Source of the DNA: JAXHUH01 sp034211175
Lineage (GTDB): Bacteria > Actinomycetota > Acidimicrobiia > Acidimicrobiales > CAIXPF01
Direction: 5' to 3'
Assembly: GCA_034211175.1 (NCBI GenBank)
Contig: JAXHUH010000010.1
Location: 1 to 14,766, forward strand
Length of the DNA: 14,766 nucleotides
Made by a program: the position numbers and the translations under genes. The notes under the pieces were generated by a model, which saw only the letters and a program-made list of their open reading frames with translations, was not told where the DNA came from and made no database searches. Positions 8,944 through 14,766 of the stretch are shown piece after piece (the stretch's first letter is position 1; every line of letters begins with the position of its first letter).

Positions 8944-8984
8944 GGTCGCCCCGCGACCGCAGCTCAGCCGGGCTCGGCCAGCTG
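8944..8984 (+). promoter_or_regulatory. Two consecutive hairpins in the PAC2 leader
   Basis: GGTCGC-CCC-GCGACC (8944-8958) forms a perfect 6-bp stem with a 3-base loop. It is followed at once by CAGCT (8960-8964) pairing with AGCTG (8980-8984), with an inner GCC/GGC pair. They could be a structured leader or a weak terminator for the ABC-F gene that ends at 8901. Confidence 0.3.
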
Positions 8985-9040
8985 AACGCTGAGACCCCGT
9001 GCGTGGTCAAGGGTGCTGACACGCGCGAGGCTGGAAGACG

Positions 9041-9892
9041 ATGACGGTGGACTGGGGAGACGTGCCTGTGCTCGAACGACCGATCCTCGTGCTCGCATTC
9101 GAGGGGTTGTTCGACGCCAGTGAGTCCGCGACCGGCGCGGTGCGCTGGCTCGCCGACCGCTACGAGGCCGAGGGGGTGTGTGGCATCGACCCCGACCCCT
9201 ACTTCGACTTCACCGAGCGCCGTCCCCAGGTCCGCACCGACGAGGACGGCGTCCGCGTCATCGACTGGCCGGAGAACGAGCTGCTCGCGGCCACGGACAC
9301 GGCGCAGCCCCACGACCTGCTGCTGATGGCGGGCGTCGAGCCCCACCTGCGCTGGCGCAGCTTCGCCGACGACGTCGCCGACATCGCCCAGAGGGCCGAG
9401 AGCGAGCTGGTGGTGACCCTCGGCTCGATGGTCGACGTGGTGCCCCACACCCGTCCGCTGTCGGTGAAGGGCAGCTCGACGACGAAGGCGCTGGCGTCCC
9501 GGCTCGGCCTCGGCCGGCCGACCTACGAGGGCCCGACCGGCCTGGTCGGCGTCCTCCACGACACCCTCGACAAGGCCCAGCTCCCGGTGATCTCGCTGCG
9601 GGTCGGCGTGCCCCACTACGTGGCCGGTGCGCCCAACCCGAAGGGCACGATGTCGCTGCTGGAGCGCTTCGAGCGGGTGACCGGCATCGAGACCGGCTAC
9701 GCGGACCTGTCGACCGCGGTCGAGGAGTGGGAGGCCCAGGTCTCCGAGGCCGTCGCCAACGACGACGAGGCCGCGGACTACGTCCGCCGGGTCGAGACCG
9801 AGGCCGACCAGCGCCTCGCCGAGAACCTCCCGTCCGGCGACGACCTCGCCGCCGAGTTCGAGCGCTTCCTCCGCGAACGCCGCGACGAGTAG
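9041..9892 (+). CDS. PAC2 family protein (proteasome assembly chaperone-like)
   Basis: Cytoplasmic protein of 283 residues of the PAC2 superfamily, widespread in actinomycetes that carry a proteasome; its bacterial function is unsettled. Matches are the N-terminal DVPVLERPILVLAFEG (7-22), YFDFTERRPQVR (54-65), VIDWPE (73-78), GVEPHLRWRSFADD (98-111), VVTLGSMVDVVPHTRP (124-139), TYEGPTGLVGVLH (161-173) and PHYVAGAPNPKGT (191-203). The C-terminal 50 residues are an acidic helical tail. ATG 9041 is chosen because the segment WGDVPVLERP aligns with the start of related proteins and GGAAG precedes it. A GTG at 9068 with GGGGAG eight bases upstream is a real alternative. It is followed after 20 bases by the DisA_N gene, probably in one transcript. 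Confidence 0.9.
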   Translation: MTVDWGDVPVLERPILVLAFEGLFDASESATGAVRWLADRYEAEGVCGIDPDPYFDFTERRPQVRTDEDGVRVIDWPENELLAATDTAQPHDLLLMAGVEPHLRWRSFADDVADIAQRAESELVVTLGSMVDVVPHTRPLSVKGSSTTKALASRLGLGRPTYEGPTGLVGVLHDTLDKAQLPVISLRVGVPHYVAGAPNPKGTMSLLERFERVTGIETGYADLSTAVEEWEAQVSEAVANDDEAADYVRRVETEADQRLAENLPSGDDLAAEFERFLRERRDE

Positions 9893-9912
9893 CGATCGCG
9901 CCCAGCCGCACG

Positions 9913-10533
9913 ATGTCCGGTCGTGATCATCATGGAGCCGACGGCGGGTTCTTCGCCGACATCCACGTCGAGGACGCCGCGCTCTCGCGAGATCTCGTCC
10001 TCAGCCTCCTCGAGCTCGCGATCGAGCTCGCCCGGGAGGGACGAGAGGGTCGCAAGGTCGGCACGATCTTCGTCCTCGGCGACGAGGACGCCGTGCTCGA
10101 GCGGAGCCGGTGCCTGATCCTCGATCCCCTGGCCGGCCACCCGCCCGAGTCGAAGCAACTGAACGATCCGAACCTGCGGGAGACCGTCAAGGAGCTCGCA
10201 CAGCTCGACGGCGGCTTCGTCGTGTCCGCCGACGGCGTCGTGGTGTCGGCCGCGCGCTACTTCTCGGCCTCGCTCGAGGACGCCGAACCGATGCTGGGCC
10301 TGGGCAGTCGACACGTGGCTGCGGCATCCGTCACGAAGCAGACCCGGGCGCTGGCCATGGTCGTCTCCGAGAGCTCGGTGGTTCGCTTGTTCGAGCGCGG
10401 CAGGCTCACGTCCGAGATCCTGCCCGAGCTGTGGCTGCTGAGCCGGTTCAGCAGCCACGTCCAAGGCCCCCGCCTGGCCCGGCATCCGGCCGAGAACATC
10501 GCCGTCGTGTCGCGGGCCGACGACGCGCACTGA
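9913..10533 (+). CDS. DisA_N (diadenylate cyclase-like) domain protein with divergent catalytic motifs
   Basis: Soluble 206-residue protein with a single DisA_N/DAC fold, the domain that makes cyclic di-AMP from two ATP. After a short N-terminal helix (24-42) come GTIFVLGD (50-57), LILDPLAGHP (68-77) and LNDPNLRETVKELAQLDGGFVVSADGVVVSAARYF (83-117). These are followed by GLGSRHVAAASVTKQTRAL (129-147) and VVSESSVVRLFERGRL (150-165). The DGA motif is DGG (99-101) and the RHR motif is RHV (133-135), so activity is uncertain. The RH-x-AAA pattern resembles a non-DisA/CdaA subgroup I recall from archaea and other bacteria. There are no membrane segments (unlike CdaA) and no helix-hairpin-helix DNA domain (unlike DisA). 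ATG 9913 has no Shine-Dalgarno and lies 20 bases after PAC2, suggesting coupling. The HIT gene converges on it. Confidence 0.82.
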   Translation: MSGRDHHGADGGFFADIHVEDAALSRDLVLSLLELAIELAREGREGRKVGTIFVLGDEDAVLERSRCLILDPLAGHPPESKQLNDPNLRETVKELAQLDGGFVVSADGVVVSAARYFSASLEDAEPMLGLGSRHVAAASVTKQTRALAMVVSESSVVRLFERGRLTSEILPELWLLSRFSSHVQGPRLARHPAENIAVVSRADDAH

Positions 10534-10534
10534 G

Positions 10535-10594
10535 GACGCGGACCCGCTCGACCGGCCCCGGAGCCCGTCCCCGTTGATCTCACGCGTCCGCGTC
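10535..10594. terminator. Inverted repeat between convergent DisA_N and HIT genes
   Basis: Perfect 9-base arms GACGCGGAC (10535-10543) and GTCCGCGTC (10586-10594) flank 42 bases and span both gene ends. The right arm codes the final Asp-Ala-Asp-Ala of the HIT protein. It may be a bidirectional terminator, but the loop is long and there is no U tract. Confidence 0.3.
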
Positions 10595-11041
10595 GGGCCA
10601 GGTCTCACGCAGCATCGCGGCGCGGCGCCGGACCTCCTCGGGGTCGGCCAGCCGGGCGTCGGCGGTGTCGAGCGCGTCGCCGTGCCAGCGGGGGATGACG
10701 TGGAGGTGGTAGTGCCACACATCTTGGTCGCCTGCGGGTTCGTTGTGCTGGCGTGTCGAGATGCCGTCGCAGCCGTAGGCCGCCTTCATGGCGAGCGCCG
10801 CCGCCCGCGCCGCACGCTGGATCGCCGTCCCGAGCTCCGGCGGCAGGTCGTAGATGCTCTCGTGGTGGGCGACCGGGACCACGAGGACCGCGCCCGGGTT
10901 CGACGGGCGCCAACGCGGGTTGACCTTCGCGAAGACGTCGTCGTCGCGGTGGACGATCTCGAGCGTGTGGTCAGCGGTGCCCTCGTTGGCGTTGCGGCAG
11001 AACGGGCAGCGGTAGCCGGGTGGGGCGTGCACGACGTCCAT
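10580..11041 (-). CDS. HIT family protein (histidine-triad nucleotide hydrolase)
   Basis: Predicted cytoplasmic nucleotidyl hydrolase or transferase of 153 residues; the substrate could be AMP-linked compounds or dinucleoside polyphosphates. The histidine triad is WHYHLHVIP (109-117) with His110, His112 and His114, the last being followed by Val. CPFC (12-15) looks like half of the zinc site seen in many HIT proteins. VFAKVNPRWRPSNPGAVLVVP (37-56) is the usual strand pair. ATG 11041 is used here. It has AGG directly abutting it, whereas the in-frame GTG at 11032 has AGGA at a good 8-base spacing and could be the true start (150 residues). It is divergent from the Liv operon. Confidence 0.9.
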   Translation of the reverse strand: MDVVHAPPGYRCPFCRNANEGTADHTLEIVHRDDDVFAKVNPRWRPSNPGAVLVVPVAHHESIYDLPPELGTAIQRAARAAALAMKAAYGCDGISTRQHNEPAGDQDVWHYHLHVIPRWHGDALDTADARLADPEEVRRRAAMLRETWPDADA

Positions 11042-11071
11042 CCTGCGACACGCGCGCGGCCGGGCTCGAGA

Positions 11072-11088
11072 CTTGACCCCGGGTCAAG
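11072..11088. promoter_or_regulatory. CTTGACCC-C-GGGTCAAG palindrome, probable operator of the Liv operon
   Basis: Perfect 8-base arms around one central base. It lies 18 bases upstream of the -35 of the Liv promoter and 30 bases upstream of the HIT start. The outer CTTGAC/GTCAAG half-sites are the same as in the acyl-CoA dehydrogenase palindrome at 1242-1259, but the half-sites are one base closer together. This suggests a TetR-type or similar dimeric regulator. Confidence 0.55.
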
Positions 11089-11106
11089 GCCTCTCCGACT
11101 TTGTCC

Positions 11107-11135
11107 TTGAACTGGAGTAAGTAGCGCTCTAGGTT
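11107..11135 (+). promoter_or_regulatory. Sigma70-type promoter of the Liv operon
   Basis: TTGAAC (11107-11112), then a 17-base spacer, then TAGGTT (11130-11135): near-consensus elements at ideal spacing in a locally AT-richer stretch. Transcription would start near 11142, giving a leader of about 60 bases before ATG 11202. Confidence 0.65.
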
Positions 11136-11201
11136 CACGCAGAACGAGACATCTGCTGCGCACGGTGGGTGTCCGGGGGGACCAGGGGGGAAACCGGTCG
11201 C

Positions 11202-13364
11202 ATGCAGGCCTTGACGCCGCGCGCCCTCACGCAGGGTCGCGGGTTCGATGGTGCGCGGGCGTACGCCGCGCCGCTCGCCATCCTCGTGCTCCAGCTCGTC
11301 GTGTACCCGCTGCCGGCGGGCGTGTTCGTGCGAGGTGTGCTCGTCGGTGGCGTCACCGCGCTCATCGCCCTCGGCATGGCGCTGGTCTACCGGTCGAACC
11401 GGATCATCAACTTCGCCCAGGGCGACCTCGGCGCCGCGCCCGCCGTGCTCGTGTTCCTCCTGCTCACCGAGTGGGGCTGGCCGTACCCGATCGCGGTCCT
11501 CGCCGGCTGCGTCGCCGCCGCGGCGCTCGGCGGCGTGGTCGAGCTGGCCGTGGTGCGCCGGTTCTTCAAGGCGCCACGGCTCGTGCTCACCGTCGCCACG
11601 ATCGGCCTCGCCCAGCTCCTCACCGGCCTCGCTGTGTTCCTCCCCCGGTGGTTCGGCGTCGAGGGCTCGTTCGTCGCCCCCCGCATCGAGGACCCGTTCG
11701 ATCTCCAGTTCGCCATCGGGTCGACCATCTTCCGGGCCAACAGCGTCATCGCGCTGATCGTCACCCCGCTCGCGGTCGTCGCGCTCGCGGTGTTCCTGCG
11801 GGGCACGAAGGTCGGCATCGCCATCCGGGCCGCGGCGGACAGCGGCGACCGGGCCGGGCTGCTGGGCATCCCGGTCCGCCGGCTCGGCACGCTCGTCTGG
11901 TCGGTCGCCGCCCTGCTGGCGTTCGCCGCCACGTTCCTGCGGGCCGGGATGCTCGGCCTTCCCGTCGGCACGGTGCTCAGCCTCGGTCTCCTGCTCCGAT
12001 CGCTGACCGCGCTCCTGCTCGGCGGTCTCACCCATCTGCCGGTCATCGGGCTGTCCGCCGTGTCACTCGGCGTGTTGGAGCTCGGCATCGACTGGCACGC
12101 CGGAGAGACCGTTGCCGGCGTCCAGCTCCCCCCGCTGGACGCCGTGCTCGCACTCGTCGTGCTCGTCGCCCTCCTCCTGCGCCACCGCCGGGGGACGCGC
12201 ATCGACCTCGACGACCAGTCGAGCTGGCAGTCGGCCGACGAGGTCCGCCCGATCCCACCCGAGCTGGCGCGGGTCCCCGTGGTGCGCCGGGGACGGGTCG
12301 CGCTCGGCGCGCTCGTCGCCGCGGTCGCGCTGGTCCTGCCCCACGTCCTCGCCGTCGACCACTCGCTGAAGGCGTCGGCCGTGATGGTCTACGCCATTCT
12401 GACGCTGTCGGTCGTGGTCCTCACCGGCTGGGCGGGCCAGGTGTCGTTGGGCCAGGTCGCGTTCTTCGCCATCGGCGCCGCGGTCGGCGCCAAGGCGACG
12501 ATCGAGTGGCAGGCCGACCTCCTCCTCGTCGTCCCGATGGCCGGGGTCGTCGGCGCGGTCGCCGCCATCGCGGTCGGGCTGCCGGCGCTGCGGGCCAAGG
12601 GCATCTACCTGGCGGTGTCGACGTTCGCGTTCGCCCTGGCGGTGACGTCGTACCTGCTCGACCGGGCGTACTTCGGCTGGGTGCCGAACGAGCGGGTCGA
12701 GCGCCTGCCGCTGCTCGGCGTCCTCGACGTGTCCTCGCCCACCGCCATCTACTACGTGATGCTGGCCGCGCTGGTGCTGGCGCTCGTGGCGCTGGTCGGG
12801 ATCCGCCGCAGCCGCACGGGCCGCGTCCTGCTCGCGCAGCGCGACAACGAGCGGGCGGCCGAGGCGTTCAGCATCGACGTCGTGCGGGCCAAGCTCACCG
12901 CGTTCGCGCTGTCGGGGTTCCTCGCCGCCGCGGCCGGGGCGCTGTTCGTGCACCACCAGCAGGCACTCGGGTCGAGCCCGTACGCGCCGGGCGAGAACCT
13001 CGGCGTGTTCACGATGGCCGTCGTCGGCGGCATCACCAGCCTCCCGGGCGCGCTCCTCGGCGCCGTCTACCTCCAGGGCGTCCAGTGGTTCCTGCCGGTC
13101 CAGTGGCAGTTCCTCGCCTCCGGCGTCGGCGTGCTCGCCGTGCTGATGGTGCTGCCCGCCGGGCTCGGTGGCCTCCTGTTCCAGCTCCGGGACGCGGCGC
13201 TGCGCCGGGTCGCGGACCGCCGGGGCATCCTCGTGCCCAGCCTCGTCGCCGACCGCCGCGGCGGCGACGACGAGGTCCTGCTCACACCCCCGGCTCCCCC
13301 ACCGGAACCGGAGCCGGAGCCCGACGAGCCGGAACCCCAGCTCGCCACGGGGGACCGGCCGTGA
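11202..13364 (+). CDS. Fused LivH-LivM branched-chain amino acid-type ABC permease
   Basis: Inner-membrane permease of a HAAT/Liv-type ABC importer (branched-chain amino acids, amides, urea or related), with both permease halves in one 720-residue chain. The LivH half (about 22-328) has ALGMALVYRSNRIINFAQGDLG (56-77) and the ATPase-contact loop GTKVGIAIRAAADSGDRAGLLGI (201-223). The linker at about 329-365 is polar. The LivM half (about 366-665) has LTGWAGQVSLGQVAFFAIGA (407-426), GLPALRAKGIYLAVSTFAFA (459-478), the second contact loop at 538-560 and VVGGITSLPGALLGA (607-621). A polar tail ends in Pro-Glu repeats (696-712). ATG 11202 follows an AGGGGGG site; an in-frame GTG at 11169 would add 11 residues. 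The stop overlaps the next start by GTGA. Such fusions are known in actinobacteria. Confidence 0.93.
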   Translation: MQALTPRALTQGRGFDGARAYAAPLAILVLQLVVYPLPAGVFVRGVLVGGVTALIALGMALVYRSNRIINFAQGDLGAAPAVLVFLLLTEWGWPYPIAVLAGCVAAAALGGVVELAVVRRFFKAPRLVLTVATIGLAQLLTGLAVFLPRWFGVEGSFVAPRIEDPFDLQFAIGSTIFRANSVIALIVTPLAVVALAVFLRGTKVGIAIRAAADSGDRAGLLGIPVRRLGTLVWSVAALLAFAATFLRAGMLGLPVGTVLSLGLLLRSLTALLLGGLTHLPVIGLSAVSLGVLELGIDWHAGETVAGVQLPPLDAVLALVVLVALLLRHRRGTRIDLDDQSSWQSADEVRPIPPELARVPVVRRGRVALGALVAAVALVLPHVLAVDHSLKASAVMVYAILTLSVVVLTGWAGQVSLGQVAFFAIGAAVGAKATIEWQADLLLVVPMAGVVGAVAAIAVGLPALRAKGIYLAVSTFAFALAVTSYLLDRAYFGWVPNERVERLPLLGVLDVSSPTAIYYVMLAALVLALVALVGIRRSRTGRVLLAQRDNERAAEAFSIDVVRAKLTAFALSGFLAAAAGALFVHHQQALGSSPYAPGENLGVFTMAVVGGITSLPGALLGAVYLQGVQWFLPVQWQFLASGVGVLAVLMVLPAGLGGLLFQLRDAALRRVADRRGILVPSLVADRRGGDDEVLLTPPAPPPEPEPEPDEPEPQLATGDRP

Positions 13365-14766
13365 GCGCGATCTGGCGAACGATCCGCCATCCCCGCCGCG
13401 AGCTGCTCGCCATCACGGGCGGGGGCGCGGTCTACCCGCTCATCGTCCTGTTCGGGCTCAACGCGGTCGACGAGCTCGACCGCACCGCCTTCGGGATCCT
13501 GCTGCCCGAGATCCGCGACGACTTCGGGCTCGACCTGGCCGGGATCCTGACGCTGGTCGCGCTCGTGTCGCTCGCCGCGCTGATGCTGCAGGTCCCCATC
13601 GCGTGGGCCGCCGACCGCTACAACCGCGTCCGCATCGCCTGGATGGGCGCGGCGGCGTGGGCCGTGTTCAGCCTCGGCACCGGCCTGGCGAGCACCATCG
13701 TGATCCTCGGCATCATGCGGGCGGGCTCGGCGATCGGGCGGGCCGTCGTCGACCCGACCCACAACTCGCTGATCGCCGACTACTACGAGCCGTCGGTCCG
13801 GCCGAAGGTGTTCTCGGCCCACCGGGCCGCCAACGCCGTCGGCGCGTTCGTCGGTCCGCTCAGCGCGGGCCTGCTCGCCTCCGCGTTCGGTTGGCGGGCC
13901 CCGTTCTTCGTCTTCGTGGTCCCGACGCTCGTGTTCGTCGTCCTCGCCTGGCGGTTGAAGCCGCCGGTCCGGGGCGCCCACGAGCGTCGGGCGATGGGGG
14001 CGTCGGAGGAGGCCGTCGCCACCGAGGAGGACTCGCCGTCGTTCGCCGAGGGCTGGCGCCTCGTCTGGAAGATCGAGACGCTCCGGCGGATCTGGTACTC
14101 GCTGCCGTTCCTCGCCAGCTCGCTGATCGGCTTCGTGTCGTTGGCGTCGCTGCTCTACGAGGAGGTGTTCGGGCTCGACGAGCGCGCCCGGGGCTTCGCG
14201 GCGGCCGCCGCCGAGCCGGTCCAGCTCGCCGGCCTGATCATCGGTGCCCGGGTGTCGACCCGGCTGCTCGCCAAGGGCCCGGGCCACGTGCTGTCGTTCC
14301 TCGCCAAGTCGGCCGCGTTCGCGTCGGTGTGCCTGATCGCCTTCGCGCTCGCCCCGAACGTGTGGTTCGCCATCGGGGTGAACATGCTGGTCAGCGGCAC
14401 GCTGGCGGTGCTCGGCCCCGGGATCCTCGCCACGTTGTCGCTGGCCATCCCGCCCCGGGCCCGCTCGATCGGGTTCTCGGTGGCGTCGCTGTGGGTCATC
14501 CCCGGCCTGGCCGTGCTGCCGATCATCGGGGCGGTCGGCGACCGCTACGGCATCCGCGTCGGGATGTTGATCATGGTGCCGCTGTTCCTGATCGGCGGCC
14601 TCGTCCTGTCCGCGACCCGCCACACGATCACCGGCGACATCACCCAGGTGTGGAAGGCGGCCGCCGACCCGCTCCGAGGCCCTCCTCGCCCGCCGCCAGG
14701 GCCGCTCGAAGCTGCTGCTCGTGCGCGACCTCGAGGTCGGCTACGGCAACGTGCAGGTGCTCTTCG
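13361..14766 (+). CDS. MFS transporter domain protein, apparently an MFS-LivF fusion broken by a frameshift (3' partial)
   Basis: Starts at GTG 13361 with GGGGGA six bases upstream and a GTGA overlap with the permease gene. About 430 residues form an MFS-type membrane domain. It has an N-terminal helix with NAVDELDRTAFGILLPEI (34-51), motif-A-like AWAADRYNRVR (81-91), GWRAPFFVF (177-185), a charged central loop (about 200-240) and GDRYGIRVGM (393-402) in the C-terminal half. The frame stays open to the window edge. After residue 439 (position 14677), however, it reads as low-complexity Pro/Arg/Ala, while the +1 frame gives a convincing LivF N-terminus. MFS domains fused to the Liv ATPase occur in Acidimicrobiia-like genomes as I recall, so the original gene was probably one chain. 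Two bases seem to be missing (CTCCGAGG where CTCCGCGAGG would restore the frame). This could be a sequencing error or a real mutation. Confidence 0.8.
   Translation, partial: MSAIWRTIRHPRRELLAITGGGAVYPLIVLFGLNAVDELDRTAFGILLPEIRDDFGLDLAGILTLVALVSLAALMLQVPIAWAADRYNRVRIAWMGAAAWAVFSLGTGLASTIVILGIMRAGSAIGRAVVDPTHNSLIADYYEPSVRPKVFSAHRAANAVGAFVGPLSAGLLASAFGWRAPFFVFVVPTLVFVVLAWRLKPPVRGAHERRAMGASEEAVATEEDSPSFAEGWRLVWKIETLRRIWYSLPFLASSLIGFVSLASLLYEEVFGLDERARGFAAAAAEPVQLAGLIIGARVSTRLLAKGPGHVLSFLAKSAAFASVCLIAFALAPNVWFAIGVNMLVSGTLAVLGPGILATLSLAIPPRARSIGFSVASLWVIPGLAVLPIIGAVGDRYGIRVGMLIMVPLFLIGGLVLSATRHTITGDITQVWKAAADPLRGPPRPPPGPLEAAARARPRGRLRQRAGAL
14676..14766 (+). CDS. N-terminus of LivF-type ABC ATPase, in the +1 frame, 3' partial
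   Basis: From position 14676 this frame reads EALLARRQGRSKLLLVRDL and then EVGYGNVQVLF. That is the start of a branched-chain amino acid ABC ATPase just before its Walker A region, which lies outside the window. No start codon precedes it in frame. The first possible one is GTG 14721, which would cut off the well-conserved LLLV strand and has only a weak ribosome site, so a fused reading with the MFS part is favoured. Confidence 0.6.

Noticed and set aside
9178..9912. Upstream extension of the DisA_N reading frame through PAC2
   Set aside because: That part is an Arg/Pro-rich shadow of PAC2; only the part from ATG 9913 has domain content.
13067..14623. 518-codon minus-strand open frame opposite the MFS gene
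   Set aside because: Repetitive Arg/Glu/His/Asp composition mirrors membrane-protein codons on the other strand; the plus-strand MFS reading has clear family motifs.
14721..14766. Independent LivF gene starting at GTG 14721
   Set aside because: It would drop conserved residues just upstream in the same frame and has no good ribosome site; a broken fusion explains the sequence better, though this is not excluded.

Overview
This is a chromosomal stretch of a very GC-rich bacterium, most likely an actinomycete of the Acidimicrobiia type. That is an inference from several things. GC is very high with strong third-position GC bias. A proteasome-assembly-chaperone-like PAC2 gene is present. The acyl-CoA dehydrogenase is of the actinobacterial type, -10 elements follow TAnnnT with leaderless starts, and GTG starts are frequent. 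No mobile element, tRNA, rRNA or CRISPR array is visible, and every intergenic gap is shorter than about 215 bases.

Layout. A minus-strand acyl-CoA dehydrogenase (9-1181) diverges from pgi, glucose-6-phosphate isomerase (1355-2977), across a short region with a TTGAC-type palindrome. pgi converges on a translationally coupled minus-strand pair, an SDR oxidoreductase followed by a Nudix hydrolase (4370-3007). The SDR diverges from a beta-hydroxyacid (3-hydroxyisobutyrate-type) dehydrogenase (4483-5352). Four plus-strand genes follow: a secreted coiled-coil/DUF3048 protein (5562-7079), an ABC-F ATPase (7237-8901), a PAC2-family protein (9041-9892) and a small protein with a divergent DisA_N (diadenylate cyclase-like) domain (9913-10533). 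A HIT-family protein lies on the minus strand (11041-10580). Divergent from it, behind a good sigma70-type promoter, is the start of a branched-chain-amino-acid-type (Liv) ABC transporter operon. It begins with a fused LivH-LivM permease (11202-13364), followed by a coupled MFS protein (13361 onward) whose C-terminus appears to have been fused to a LivF-type ATPase but is now out of frame near 14675. The operon continues past the window.

How the genes relate. The set is mostly ordinary metabolism (fatty acyl/branched-chain or hydroxyacid oxidation, glycolysis/gluconeogenesis) with housekeeping nucleotide hydrolases. The parts that merit most attention are the DisA_N protein with altered catalytic motifs next to PAC2, the PcsB-like coiled coil joined to DUF3048, the MFS-LivF fusion with a frame break, an identical stop-codon hairpin ending two different genes, and two leaderless promoters with the same -10-to-ATG geometry.
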